DNA of 64,000 nt from Paracoccus cavernae (lineage in GTDB: Bacteria > Pseudomonadota > Alphaproteobacteria > Rhodobacterales > Rhodobacteraceae): NCBI GenBank assembly GCA_030410095.1, contig JAUFRC010000001.1:1748501-1812500 (forward strand), written 5' to 3'. Made by a program: the position numbers and the translations under genes. Shown one piece after another: positions 10,726 to 20,180 of this stretch. Positions within the stretch are counted from its first letter, which is position 1. Each line of letters begins with the position of its first letter. The notes under the pieces are model-generated. The model searched no databases and was not told where the DNA came from. It was given only the letters and a program-made list of their open reading frames with translations.

Positions 10726-11681
10726 TGCGGGGGTCCGGCAGAGAAGCCTTCGCCCGTCTGTCGGCCCCTCTCGCGATCGGGGCAATCGCGATCGCGGGTA
10801 TTCTTGCGGGAGGGCTGGCGCCCTCTCCGCTCTCGGCCGCCCCCGTCGCTTTGCCCGATCAGGCGGGCTGGAACGATGCCCGCCAGCTCATCGCCACGCC
10901 GGATGGGCAGGACATCGCCTATGTCGAACTGGGCGAGGATCCCGAAACCGCCAGCGGCGTGCCGGTCATGCTCATCCACGGCTATACCGACAACAGCCGC
11001 AGCTGGTCCCTGCTCGCCCCCGCGCTGCGCGAAGCTTTGCCCAAGCGCCGCATCCTCGCACTCGATCTGCGCGGACACGGCTATTCGGCGAAACCCGCGT
11101 GCTGTTACGGCATCGACAGTCTGGCCGGTGATGTCGGCGGGCTGATGGCCGCGCTTAATATCGAACAGGCCGATCTGGTCGGCCATTCGCTCGGCTCGAT
11201 GACCGCCGCCTATCTCGCCGCGACCCGACCCGAAAAGTCCGGCGCGTGGTTCTGGTCAGCAGTGCGACCCGCCTTCCCGCCGAAAGCGCCGCCTGGCTGT
11301 GGGAAAATGTCCCCGCCCTGCCTGATCCGATCGACCCCGACAGCGCCTTCATGCGCGACTGGTACGCCAATCCGACCCCGTCACCGAGGATTTCCTGAGC
11401 CGCGAGCGCGCCGAATCGGCCGCCTTGCCGCGTGAGGTCTGGATGGGTGTCCTGCAATCGCTGAGCGCGACCGACTGGAGCTCGCTTGCCCCCGCATCAC
11501 CGCACCGGTCGCGATCCTCTGGGGCGATCAGGACGGGCTGTTCGGGGCGCAGTCGCAAGACGAACTGCGCCGCGCCCTGCCCCAAGCCCGCCACCAGACC
11601 TTCGAGGGGCTTGGCCATAACCTTTTCTGGGAGCAGCCCCAGCGCGCCGCCGAAACCATCTCGACCTTCCTTACGGACTGA
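10725..11681 (+). CDS. Exported alpha/beta hydrolase inside choline transporter operon
   Basis: The ATG overlaps the choX stop (TGATG), implying translational coupling. An N-terminal hydrophobic stretch (about residues 8-30) ending near a SAA motif suggests export or membrane anchoring. The fold marks are MLIHGYTDNSRSW (oxyanion region), LDLRGHGYSAKP, the nucleophile elbow LVGHSLGSMTA, the acid AILWGDQDGLFG, and the catalytic His in GLGHNLFWE. The frame breaks near 11240, 11375 and 11490 and is restored by single bases. The location between the binding protein and permease suggests that it frees choline from an ester or similar conjugate in the periplasm; this is inference. Confidence 0.83.
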
Positions 11682-11746
11682 AACCACGGCCAGCCGGTCA
11701 CCCTTGCCAGCGGGCCGCGCGCCCGAACGCCGGAGTAACAAGCATC

Positions 11747-12598
11747 ATGGATCAACTGACATCCATCTTCACCGACTGGAAAATTCCGGTCGGCAAGACG
11801 GCTAAAACCATCTTCGACTGGCTGAACGCCCACGCGTCGGTCGTGTTCAACACCATTTCGAAAATCATGGAATCGCTGATCGGAGGGATCTTGTGGCTGC
11901 TCGAACTGCCGCATCCGCTGATCTTCACCGTGATTGCCGTGGTGCTGACCTGGGCCTTGCAGCGCAACTGGAAGGTCTGCTTGCTGATCGGGTTGGGATT
12001 TTTGTTCATCCTCAACCAAGGCTATTGGGACGAGACGATGCAATCCCTAACGCTGGTCTTGTCGGCCTGCGTGGTCTGTATGGTCGTGGGCGTGCCGATC
12101 GGCATCGCCGCCGCGCATCGCCCGACGCTTTACGCGTGGATGCGGCCGGTGCTCGATCTGATGCAGACGCTGCCGACCTTCGTCTATCTGATCCCCGCGA
12201 TCGTCTTTTTCGGCATCGGCATGGTGCCGGGCCTGATCGCCACGGTGATCTTCGTGCTGCCCGCGCCGGTGCGCCTGACCTATCTCGGGATCAGCTCGAC
12301 CCCGCCCGCACTGGTCGAGGCCGCCAAATCCTTCGGCGCGACCCCGCGCCAGCTTTTGTGGAAGGTCGAGCTTCCCAGCGCCATGCCCCAGATCATGGCG
12401 GGGATGAACCAGACCATCATGCTATCCCTGTCGATGGTGGTGATCGCGGCGCTGGTCGGCGCCTCGGGTCTGGGTGTGCCGGTGGTGCGCGCGCTCAACA
12501 GCGTCAACACCGCCCTTGGTTTCGAAAGCGGCTTCATCATCGTCGTCGTGGCGATCATGCTGGACCGGATGCTGCGTGTGGGGAAAAACAATGACTGA
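11747..12598 (+). CDS. choW: Choline ABC transporter permease ChoW
   Basis: ChoW is the inner-membrane permease of the choline importer, of the ProW/OpuAB family. The intact 283-residue frame has several hydrophobic segments (PLIFTVIAVVLTWAL, LVLSACVVCMVVGVPIGIA, YLIPAIVFFGIGMVPG, near-terminal FIIVVVAIML). The permease coupling loop is seen in EAAKSFGATPRQLLWKVELP. It overlaps choV by eight bases. Confidence 0.94.
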   Translation: MDQLTSIFTDWKIPVGKTAKTIFDWLNAHASVVFNTISKIMESLIGGILWLLELPHPLIFTVIAVVLTWALQRNWKVCLLIGLGFLFILNQGYWDETMQSLTLVLSACVVCMVVGVPIGIAAAHRPTLYAWMRPVLDLMQTLPTFVYLIPAIVFFGIGMVPGLIATVIFVLPAPVRLTYLGISSTPPALVEAAKSFGATPRQLLWKVELPSAMPQIMAGMNQTIMLSLSMVVIAALVGASGLGVPVVRALNSVNTALGFESGFIIVVVAIMLDRMLRVGKNND

Positions 12599-13603
12599 GC
12601 GCAACGCCGTCGAATTCGACAATGTCTGCATCGTCTTCGGAAACCGCCCCGAGGATGCCCTGCCGCTGATGGATCAGGGCGAAAAGCGCAGCGTGATCAA
12701 AGAGAAAACCGGGCAGGTCCTCGGCGTGCACAATTGCTCGCTCTCTGTACGCGAGGGGGAAATCCTCGTGCTGATGGGGCTGTCCGGTTCGGGCAAATCG
12801 ACGCTTCTGCGCGGGGTCAACGCGCTCAACGAGGTGGTGCGCGGCGAGGTCCGGATCTGGGACGGCAAGGAAATGGTCTCGGTGACCAAGGCCAATGCCT
12901 CCAAGCTGCGCAAGATCCGGCTCAACAATATCGCGATGGTCTTCCAGCAATTCGGCCTGCTGCCTTGGCGCAGCGTGCGTGAAAACGTCGGCCTCGGGCT
13001 TGAACTCGCCGGCATCTCCGCCGCCGAGCGCCGCGAGCGGGTCGACAACCAGCTTGCAACCGTGGGCCTTGCCGAATGGGCAGAGCGCAAGGTCGGCGAT
13101 CTTTCGGGCGGGATGCAGCAGCGTGTGGGTCTTGCCCGCGCTTTCGCGACCGAAGCGCCGATCCTGCTGATGGACGAGCCCTTCTCGGCGCTCGATCCGC
13201 TGATCCGCTCGCGCCTGCAAGACGAGCTGCTCGAGCTTCAGGCCAAGTTCCAGCGCACGATCATCTTCGTGAGCCACGATCTCGACGAGGCCTTCAAGCT
13301 CGGCAACCGCATCGCCTTGATGGAGGGCGGACGCATCGTCCAGATCGGCACCGCGCGCGAAATCATCGCCAATCCGGTCGACGAATATGTCCAGCAATTC
13401 GTGGCCCATATGAACCCGATGGCTGTTCTGCGCGCCGAAGATGTCGCCGAAGAGGGCATAGCCCCAGGCCAGCCGCTTCCCGCGACATGCCGGTCAAAGA
13501 GGTAATGGCGGCGCTGGCTACGGCCGAATATCTGCCGCTCGAAGGCGGTGGCCGCGTCTCGCGCGAGGGCGTGCTTGCCGCTCTGGTCGATCCGCGCGGC
13601 TAA
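12591..13603 (+). CDS. choV: Choline ABC transporter ATP-binding protein ChoV (late frameshift)
   Basis: ChoV energises choline uptake. Motifs in order: Walker A GLSGSGKSTLLRG, Q-loop MVFQQFGLLPWRSV, signature LSGGMQQRVGLARAF, Walker B ILLMDEPFSALDPL, and H-loop IIFVSHDLDEAF. The extended N-terminus with IKEKTGQVLGVHN is typical of the ProV/ChoV type. A single-base slip near 13470 truncates the frame; the restored tail reads VKEVMAALATAEYLPLEGG and ends at 13603. The start ATG at 12591 overlaps the end of choW. Confidence 0.93.
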
Positions 13604-13625
13604 ACCACGGCTTGCGGAAAAGCCG

Positions 13626-13657
13626 GCCCGCCCTTTGCGACAGGGGCGGGCTTTTTT
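13626..13657 (+). terminator. Rho-independent terminator after choV
   Basis: GCCCGCCC pairs with GGGCGGGC across a short loop and is followed directly by a run of six T, 22 bases after the choV stop. Confidence 0.85.
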
Positions 13658-13666
13658 GTTGCGCTC

Positions 13667-14554
13667 TCAGGCCTTTGCGGCCCGCCCGCGCAGACCGGCC
13701 TCGCGCCAGGTGATATAGCAGATCGAGCCGATCATCAGCCCGCCGCCGACCAACACCCAGATATCGACCGGCTCGGAAAAGACCAAAAGTCCGAGCAGGC
13801 TCGCCCAAAGCAATTGCAGGAAAGTCACGGGCTGGGTCACCGTCAAAGGCGCGATCGCGAAAGCCCGCGTCATCGCGTAGTGGCCCGCAGTGGCGCAAAG
13901 CGCGGTCAGGCCGAGGGTCAGGACCTGAGACGGACTGGGCGTCACCCAAACAAGCGCCGCAACAGGCGCAAGCCCGATGGTCACGGTCAAAGACAAAAGC
14001 GCCACCACCACCGCCGCCGGCACCTTCTGCGAGAGGTTCTTGGCGATCAGATAGGAGCAGGCAAAAAACATCGACGCGCCGATTTGCGACAGATGCCCCG
14101 GCTCGAGCTGGCGCAGACCCGGCCTCAAAACGATCATCGCACCGGCCAAAGCCACGCCAATCGCCAGACCGCGCCGCCACGAGATCCGCTCGCCCAGAAA
14201 CAGGGTCGCCGCGATGGTGACAAGGATCGGGTTGAGATAGCCGATCGCGGTGACCTCGGCCACGGTGATGCGGGCCATGGCAAAGAACCACAAGATCACC
14301 GCCACGGTATGGAGCGCGCCGCGAACAGCCACAAGCCGCCAGACCGCAGCCGGCAATCCCCGCCTTATCGCAGGCAACAGGACCGGCAGCAAAAACGTCA
14401 GCCCCAACGCGAAACGGATGAAGGCCGCCTCGGGCGCGGGCAGGCTCGTGCCCAGCCAGCGCACCGAGCCGTTGACCGCGACAAAGCAAAGCCCCGCCGT
14501 CAACATCCACAAGATGCCGCTGATGTCGTTACGGGTTTGCGCCGGATTGCTCAT
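13667..14554 (-). CDS. EamA/DMT-family transporter
   Basis: An intact 295-residue membrane protein starting MSNPAQTRNDISGILWML, with about ten hydrophobic segments and the internal duplication typical of drug/metabolite exporters of the EamA family. The segment GYLNPILVTIAATLFLGERI in the first half and FLQLLWASLLGLLVFSEP in the second are the matching conserved ends of the two repeats. Substrate is unknown. It faces choV tail to tail. Confidence 0.9.
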   Translation of the reverse strand: MSNPAQTRNDISGILWMLTAGLCFVAVNGSVRWLGTSLPAPEAAFIRFALGLTFLLPVLLPAIRRGLPAAVWRLVAVRGALHTVAVILWFFAMARITVAEVTAIGYLNPILVTIAATLFLGERISWRRGLAIGVALAGAMIVLRPGLRQLEPGHLSQIGASMFFACSYLIAKNLSQKVPAAVVVALLSLTVTIGLAPVAALVWVTPSPSQVLTLGLTALCATAGHYAMTRAFAIAPLTVTQPVTFLQLLWASLLGLLVFSEPVDIWVLVGGGLMIGSICYITWREAGLRGRAAKA

Positions 14555-14592
14555 TGCCGCCGCTTGCCCTGTCGCTCGGGCAAAGGCAAGGC

Positions 14593-15189
14593 TCAGCCGC
14601 CGCGTATAAGCGAAAAGGCGATGGTCCACATCATGGCCCCGACCAACGCGTCAAGAATGCGCCAGGACAGCGGCTTGGCAAAGACCGGCTGAAGCAGCCG
14701 TGCGCCGTAGCCCAAAGCGAAGAAGAATGAAAACGAGGCCGTAATCGCGCCCAAGGCAAAGCCCGCGCGGCTTTCGGCCTTGGCCGAGATCGCCCCCAGC
14801 AAGATCACCGTATCGAGATAGACATGGGGGTTGAGCCAGGTCAGCGCCGCCGCCGTCGCCAGCACCGAGGCCAGCGTCGCGGCACCCGTCTCGGCCGCGC
14901 GCAACGCATGCCCGCCCTCGCGGGCCGAGCGGAAGGCGCGCAGCCCGTAAAGCAGCAGAAAGGCCGCGCCCCCAACGCATGGCGAGCAAAAGCCGGGATG
15001 CGCCCCAACGATCGCCCCCGCCCCCGCAACCCCCGCCGAGATCAGGATCGCGTCCGAACCCGCGCAGAACAGACAGACCGCCCAGACATGCTGACGCAGG
15101 AGCCCCTGCCGCAACACGAAAGCGTTCTGCGCCCCGATCGCCACGATCAGGGATAAGGCAGCGCCCAGACCGGCCCAATAGTCATGCAT
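14593..15189 (-). CDS. argO: LysE/ArgO-family amino-acid exporter
   Basis: An intact 198-residue integral membrane protein beginning MHDYWAGLGAALSLIVAIGA. It carries the LysE/ArgO signature IGAQNAFVLRQGL and AALTWLNPHVYLDTVILLG, with about six hydrophobic segments. Members export arginine or lysine. It is divergent from a LysR regulator of the ArgP type, the arrangement known to control argO in other bacteria, so basic-amino-acid export under that regulator is likely. Confidence 0.9.
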   Translation of the reverse strand: MHDYWAGLGAALSLIVAIGAQNAFVLRQGLLRQHVWAVCLFCAGSDAILISAGVAGAGAIVGAHPGFCSPCVGGAAFLLLYGLRAFRSAREGGHALRAAETGAATLASVLATAAALTWLNPHVYLDTVILLGAISAKAESRAGFALGAITASFSFFFALGYGARLLQPVFAKPLSWRILDALVGAMMWTIAFSLIRGG

Positions 15190-15273
15190 CGTCTTCCCCT
15201 TCTTTGAGGCCGTCTTGCAACCCTGCGCAACATCAATCAAATTAATTCGGATAACCGTAGTTAAGGAAAACTG

Positions 15274-16143
15274 ATGCACGACTACCCCGCCCTCGAAGCT
15301 CTGGCCGAAATCATCCGCCTCGGCTCTTTCGATGCGGCGGCGGCAAGGCTGGGCATCACCCCTTCGGCGGTCTCGCAAAGGATCAAAGGGCTCGAGGACC
15401 GGCTCGGTGCGGTGCTGATCCATCGCGGCCCGCCCGCAAGCGGGACCGAAACCGGCCTGCGCCTGATGCAGCATCTCGATCAGGTGCGGCTGCTCGAACA
15501 GGGCCTCGACAAACACATCCGTCCGCAATCGGGACCGGCGGTGCTGCGGATCGCGGTCAATGCCGACAGCCTCGCGACATGGTTTCTGCCCGCCATGACG
15601 GCGCTGCCGGTACTTTATGATCTCGTCGTCGACGATCAGGACCACGCACGCGACTGGCTCAGAAGCGGTCAGGTCAGCGCGGCGATCACCTCGAACCCGC
15701 AGCCGGTCGCAGGCTGCGACGCAAGCGCGCTCGGCCATATGCGCTATCTCGCCCTCGCCTCGCCCGCCTTCATCGCGAGCCATTTCGCCACGGGCTGCAC
15801 CGCCGAAACCCTCAGTGCCGCGCCGGCCGTGATCTTCAACAGCAAGGATGCGTTGCAAGCGCACTGGGCCGAGCGCGCCACCGGCCAGCGCCTGCGCCTG
15901 AGAGGGCATCTCATCCCCGCCTCCGAGCCTTTCGCCCGCGCGCTGGCCCTCGGCCTTGGCTGGGGGATGGTGCCCGAAACCATGGCCCGCAGCGCGATCG
16001 CAAACGGCGAGCTGCGCCCGATCCTCCCAGATCTGCCGCTCGACGTGCCGCTCTATTGGCAAGTCAGCCGCGCCTTGGCCCCCGCGATCCGTCCGCTGAG
16101 CGACGCGGTAAAGAAAAGGGCCGCAGAAAACCTGCGACCCTGA
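15274..16143 (+). CDS. argP: LysR-family regulator ArgP/IciA-like
   Basis: An intact 289-residue LysR protein. The N-terminal winged helix reads ALAEIIRLGSFDAAAARLG then ITPSAVSQRIKGLEDRLG, followed by the effector domain starting VLRIAVNADSLATWFLPA, which is distinctive for ArgP. It is transcribed away from argO with an 84-base gap, where it probably binds to activate the exporter in response to arginine or lysine. The symbol is assigned on motif and neighbourhood. Confidence 0.88.
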   Translation: MHDYPALEALAEIIRLGSFDAAAARLGITPSAVSQRIKGLEDRLGAVLIHRGPPASGTETGLRLMQHLDQVRLLEQGLDKHIRPQSGPAVLRIAVNADSLATWFLPAMTALPVLYDLVVDDQDHARDWLRSGQVSAAITSNPQPVAGCDASALGHMRYLALASPAFIASHFATGCTAETLSAAPAVIFNSKDALQAHWAERATGQRLRLRGHLIPASEPFARALALGLGWGMVPETMARSAIANGELRPILPDLPLDVPLYWQVSRALAPAIRPLSDAVKKRAAENLRP

Positions 16144-16190
16144 CATCTTTCATGCTTCAAGTATCCCCGCCGGAGGCTCCGGCAGTGCCG

Positions 16191-16934
16191 TCACAGCTGT
16201 GCGGCGATCTCTTCGGCGATGTCGAAATTGCCGGTGACGGTCTGGACGTCATCGTCGTCTTCCAGCGTATCGATCAGCTTCATCAGCTTCTGCGCGGTCT
16301 CGAGATCGGTGATCTCGGTCGGCGCCTGCGGCTTCCAGACCAGCTTCGCATGCTCGGATCTGCCCAAAGCGGCCTCAAGCGCTGCGTTGACCTCGAAAAG
16401 CGTAGTGTCCGAGGTATAGATCCAGTGACCTTCTTCGTCGCTTTCGACATCATCGGCACCCGCTTCCAGCGCCGCCATCATGACGGTATCGGCATCGGCG
16501 ATATCGGCCTTGAACAAGATCTCGCCCTTGCGGTCGAACATGAAGCTCACCGAGCCGGTCTGGCCCATATCGCCGCCCGATTTGGTGAAATAGCTGCGCA
16601 CGTTCGAGGCCGAGCGGTTGCGGTTGTCGGTCATGGCCTCGACGATGATCGCGATGCCGTTCGGGCCGTAGCCTTCGTAACGGATCTCGTCATAGTTCTC
16701 GGCGTCGCCGCCGACGGCCTTCTTGATGGCGCGGTCGATCACGTCCTTGGGGACCGAGTTCGACTTGGCTTCCTTCACCGCAAGACGCAGACGCGGGTTC
16801 TTGTCGGGGTCGGGGTCGCCCATTTTCGCTGCGACGGTGATCTCTTTCGAGAGTTTGGAGAACAGCTTCGAGCGGATGCCGTCCTGGCGTCCTTTACGGT
16901 GCTGAATGTTCGCCCATTTTGAATGGCCTGCCAT
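16191..16934 (-). CDS. yebC: YebC/PmpR (TACO1) family protein
   Basis: An intact 247-residue protein of normal length starting [18 protein letters not shown], the family signature. The middle [18 protein letters not shown] and [13 protein letters not shown] segments are equally conserved. Members act as DNA-binding regulators or as translation factors relieving stalls at certain codons; which applies here cannot be told. Confidence 0.95.
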   Translation of the reverse strand: MAGHSKWANIQHRKGRQDGIRSKLFSKLSKEITVAAKMGDPDPDKNPRLRLAVKEAKSNSVPKDVIDRAIKKAVGGDAENYDEIRYEGYGPNGIAIIVEAMTDNRNRSASNVRSYFTKSGGDMGQTGSVSFMFDRKGEILFKADIADADTVMMAALEAGADDVESDEEGHWIYTSDTTLFEVNAALEAALGRSEHAKLVWKPQAPTEITDLETAQKLMKLIDTLEDDDDVQTVTGNFDIAEEIAAQL

Positions 16935-16981
16935 TTTGCGGGGTCCCGTTTTTCAGATATGCGATGGTTTCAATGGCGCTT

Positions 16982-17260
16982 TTATGCGCCCGAAGGCGTC
17001 GCCGCAAGCGTTGTGCCTGCCTTGACCTCGGCCAATACGAAAAGCCGTACCGCCGTTGCCAGCCCGACGTCGGGAGGGCGGGCGTGGTCGATCGCCGCGA
17101 TCAAACCCGCCGGAGAGGTGGCGCGCCGCTTGGCGATCTCGCGCAGATCACGCCAAAACGCATCTTCCAGACTGACGCTGGTGCGGTGCCCGTCGATCGT
17201 CACCGACCGTTTGAGCGGCGGCCCCATCGCGGGCAAGGCAAGCGGTGCGGGATCAGGCAT
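16982..17260 (-). CDS. Ribbon-helix-helix domain protein
   Basis: A small protein of about 92 residues whose core LKRSVTIDGHRTSVSLED then AFWRDLREIAKRR is a ribbon-helix-helix DNA-binding domain of the type found after DUF4169 genes in alphaproteobacteria. The ATG at 17260 overlaps the DUF4169 stop (ATGCCTGA); 17269 (MAAMPD) is an alternative. Target unknown. Confidence 0.8.
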   Translation of the reverse strand: MPDPAPLALPAMGPPLKRSVTIDGHRTSVSLEDAFWRDLREIAKRRATSPAGLIAAIDHARPPDVGLATAVRLFVLAEVKAGTTLAATPSGA

Positions 17261-17453
17261 CGCCGCCATCCGCGCCGCCGGGGAGCCTCGATCCGGTGGC
17301 CGTCGAGACGGCTTTCGGCCTTGGCGGCCTGCGCCCCGTTCAGCTGCCTTCGGCTTTCGTCCGGCCGAATTTCGCCGCATTTTCATCGCCTTTTGCACGG
17401 TTTTTGGCCCGTTCGCGGTCCTTGCGGGCCTGCCGCAGATTGATCACGCCCAT
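17253..17453 (-). CDS. DUF4169 family protein (frameshifted)
   Basis: The start MGVINLRQARKDRERAKNRA and the following lysine/arginine-rich helix ending GRTKAE identify DUF4169. The frame slips near 17345; adjusted reading continues with AQAAKAESRLDGHRIE, the usual C-terminal motif, and a second slip near 17285 leads to the stop at 17253. It overlaps the ribbon-helix-helix gene, forming the common two-gene unit. Function unknown. Confidence 0.75.
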
Positions 17454-17484
17454 CGCGAACCCACGCTTTCTCCGGAATGAAAAT

Positions 17485-17510
17485 ACCCCCGCGGCAGAAC
17501 CGCAGGGGCA
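17485..17510 (-). terminator. Terminator-like hairpin downstream of fumC
   Basis: On the minus strand CCCCTGCGG and CCGCGGGGG form a GC-rich hairpin followed by TATTTTC, about 75 bases after the fumC stop. Confidence 0.6.
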
Positions 17511-17584
17511 AAGATCCGCATCCGCACCAAAGACGGGCCACAGGCGCCGTCCAATCGTTGCGGATGCGGGGCTTGTCGCATGGA

Positions 17585-18987
17585 TCAATCCTCGGGGCCG
17601 ACCATCTGTTCGGGCCGCACCACGCGGTCGAAGGTCTCGCCGTCGACGAAGCCCAGATTGATCGCTTCCTCGCGCAAAGTGGTGCCGTTTTTATGCGCGG
17701 TCTTGGCCACTTTGGTCGCGTTGTCGTAACCGATGGTCGGCGCAAGCGCGGTAACCAGCATCAGCGATTCCTGCATCAGCTTTTCGATCTGCGGCTTGTT
17801 GGCCTCGATCCCCACGACCATGTTGTCGGTGAAGGAACTGGCGGCATCGCCCAGAAGCTGCATCGACTGGAGCACATTGTAGCTCATCATCGGGTTATAG
17901 ACGTTCAGCTCGAAATGGCCCTGCGAACCGGCAAAGCCGATGGCCGCGTCATTGCCCATGACATGAGCGCAAACCATGGTCAGCGCCTCTGCCTGCGTCG
18001 GGTTGACCTTGCCCGGCATGATCGAGGAGCCCGGCTCGTTTTCCGGCAAGATCAGCTCGCCCAGACCCGAGCGCGGGCCGGAGCCGAGCAGACGGATGTC
18101 GTTGGCGATCTTGAAGAGCGAGCCCGCAACGGTTTTCAGCGCTCCCGAGAAAAAGACCATCGCGTCATGCGCGGCCAGAGCCTCGAATTTGTTCGGCGCG
18201 GTCACGAAGGGGAGATCGGTGATCTCGGCGATCTTCGCGGCAATCGCGGTATCCCAACCCTTTTGGTGTTCAGCCCCGTGCCGACGGCCGTGCCGCCCTG
18301 CGCCAGCTCGTAGATGTCGCCAAGTGCCAGCTTGACGCGCTCGATGCCTTTTTCGACCTGATGGGCATAGCCGCCGAATTCCTGACCAAGGGTCAGAGGC
18401 GTCGCATCCTGCGTATGGGTCCGGCCGATCTTGATGATGTCCTTGAACTCTTCCGCTTTCGCGACCAGCGCCTTGTGCAGCTTTTCGAGGCCCGGAATCA
18501 GGACGTCGCGCGACTGCATCGCGATGCCGACATGCATCGCGGTCGGGAAAGTGTCGTTCGATGACTGGCCCATGTTCACATGGTCGTTGGGGTGAACGGG
18601 CTTTTTGCTGCCCAGCTCGCCGCCCAGCATTTCGATCGCGCGGTTCGAGATGACCTCGTTGGCGTTCATGTTCGACTGCGTGCCCGAGCCGGTCTGCCAG
18701 ACGACCAGCGGGAAGTTGTCGTCGAATTTGCCGGCAACGACCTCTTTGGCGGCTGCAACCATCGCATTGCCGATCGCCGGATCAAGATTGCCGGTCGCCA
18801 TGTTCACTTCGGCAGCGGCCTGTTTGATCACGCCCAAAGCGCGGATGATCGGAACCGGCTGCTTTTCCCAGCCGATCGGGAAGTTGATGATCGAGCGCTG
18901 CGTCTGCGCGCCCCAATATTTGCTGGAATCGACTTCAAGCGGGCCGAAGCTGTCGGTTTCGGTGCGGGTCTTGGTCATGACATTCAT
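17585..18987 (-). CDS. fumC: Class II fumarate hydratase (one frameshift)
   Basis: FumC hydrates fumarate to malate in the TCA cycle without an iron-sulfur cluster. The start [19 protein letters not shown] is followed by [65 protein letters not shown] and the lyase signature [13 protein letters not shown]. One break near 18255 lies in an A run (AAAA for AAAAA), and restoring it yields [18 protein letters not shown]. Total length about 467 residues, as expected. MTKTRTE at 18978 is an alternative start. Confidence 0.95.
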
Positions 18988-19134
18988 CCCTCACGGTTTC
19001 GCCGAGGTTCTAGGCCGTCGGGCAAAGATCTGCAATCTGTATGCAGTCGCATGCAGAAACATGGAAACCGCCCTACCGGAACGCCGCAATGAAAAGGCCC
19101 GCGGATCCTTGATCGCGGGCCGGATGCGGTGTGC

Positions 19135-19614
19135 CTATTTGCGCCACTTGTCGAGGCTGACGACCTCGGCGCTGGTTTTTGGGGCCTCTTCGACCTCCTC
19201 CATCTCGAGATCGTCTTCTTCGTCGTCGTCGTCATCAAAATCGTCATCGTCGGAATCATCGCCCTGCGTTTCGAAGCGCAGGCCGAATTCGACCGAAGGA
19301 TCGACGAAGGTGCGCAGGGCGTCGAAGGGAATATGCAGCGGCTCGGGCGAATTGCCGAAGTTCAGCGTGATTTCGAAATAATCATCCTCGATCACGAGGT
19401 TGTCGAACCAATGCTGGATGACGATGGTCATTTCCTCGGGATAGCGCTCGCGCAGCCAGTCGGCCATCTGCACGTCCGGATCGCGTGTATCGAAGGTGAT
19501 GAAGAAATGGTGCTCGCCCGGCAGACCGTTTTTCGCAATGTCGCGCAGGACATTCGCAATCAGCCCCTGCATGGCGCGGTGCATCATTCCGCCGTAATCA
19601 ATTCCGCGTGCCAT
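19135..19614 (-). CDS. sspB: ClpXP adaptor SspB (stringent starvation protein B family)
   Basis: SspB delivers ssrA-tagged peptides to ClpXP. The intact 159-residue frame starts MARGIDYGGMMHRAMQGLI, an alphaproteobacterial SspB signature. The fold region includes HHFFITFDTRDPDVQMADWL and YFEITLNFGNSPEPLHIPF. A highly acidic linker with runs of Asp and Glu follows, ending SAEVVSLDKWRK, which fits the ClpX-docking tail of SspB proteins. The ATG at 19614 is preferred over upstream in-frame ATGs because it begins the conserved motif. Confidence 0.92.
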   Translation of the reverse strand: MARGIDYGGMMHRAMQGLIANVLRDIAKNGLPGEHHFFITFDTRDPDVQMADWLRERYPEEMTIVIQHWFDNLVIEDDYFEITLNFGNSPEPLHIPFDALRTFVDPSVEFGLRFETQGDDSDDDDFDDDDDEEDDLEMEEVEEAPKTSAEVVSLDKWRK

Positions 19615-19794
19615 GGTCGCCCCCTGATTCAAATCGAGGCCAGAATAGGGAAATGGCGGGGATGAAAAGCCCCACCGCGCTCCTGCTTCCACCTGATCCA
19701 TCATCGGCGAAATCGGGCGGCTTTAACAGCGCAACTTTTGCACGGATTCGGGCAGAGGGGCGAATACGGTCGGGAATCGGGAGCCGGAAATGAC

Positions 19795-19820
19795 AAACGG
19801 CCCCCGAAGGAGCCGTTTTG
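19795..19820 (-). terminator. Hairpin downstream of tandem tRNA-Asp genes
   Basis: AAAACGGC and GCCGTTT form a stem around a short loop about 30 bases past the 3' end of the second tRNA on the minus strand. Confidence 0.55.
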
Positions 19821-19848
19821 ACATTCAAGGTTTCCTTGAAAGGATAAA

Positions 19849-19925
19849 TGGCGCGGTTGACGGGGCTCGAACCCGCGACCCCCGGCGTGACAGGCCGGTA
19901 CTCTAACCAACTGAGCTACAACCGC
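19849..19925 (-). tRNA. tRNA-Asp (GTC), downstream copy
   Basis: A complete cloverleaf with acceptor GCGGTTG/CAACCGC, discriminator G and encoded CCA. The anticodon loop CCTGTCACG gives GTC (Asp), and the T-arm reads GGGTTCGAGCCCC. The tRNA itself is identical to the neighbouring copy. Confidence 0.96.
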
Positions 19926-19956
19926 GCATTTTATCTGGCGAATTTGTTTATGGTAG

Positions 19957-20033
19957 TGGCGCGGTTGACGGGGCTCGAACCCGCGACCCCCGGCGTGACA
20001 GGCCGGTACTCTAACCAACTGAGCTACAACCGC
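19957..20033 (-). tRNA. tRNA-Asp (GTC), upstream copy
   Basis: Same 77-base sequence as the copy 31 bases downstream, including acceptor, GTC anticodon and CCA. The pair is probably co-transcribed on the minus strand. Confidence 0.96.
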
Positions 20034-20180
20034 GTATACCATCTCCAGATCGCCTCTGGAGTAAGGCGGTGTCTAAGAGGAGTGGCTGGGACCGTCAAGG
20101 GCCGATCTGCGACAAAGATCACGAAAAGTGAAAGAGGCGCCCGAGGGCGCCCCAAATAGCCAGCATTCCTTGAGAAATCC

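Noticed and set aside
15183..15285. Both divergent genes argO and argP begin MHDY, suggesting an inverted duplication
   Set aside because: The similarity ends after four residues and the flanking DNA is not an inverted repeat; coincidence is likely.
15190..16146. N-terminal extension of the ArgO frame
   Set aside because: The open frame continues far upstream only because it is antisense to the LysR gene; the LysE/ArgO domain starts at 15189.
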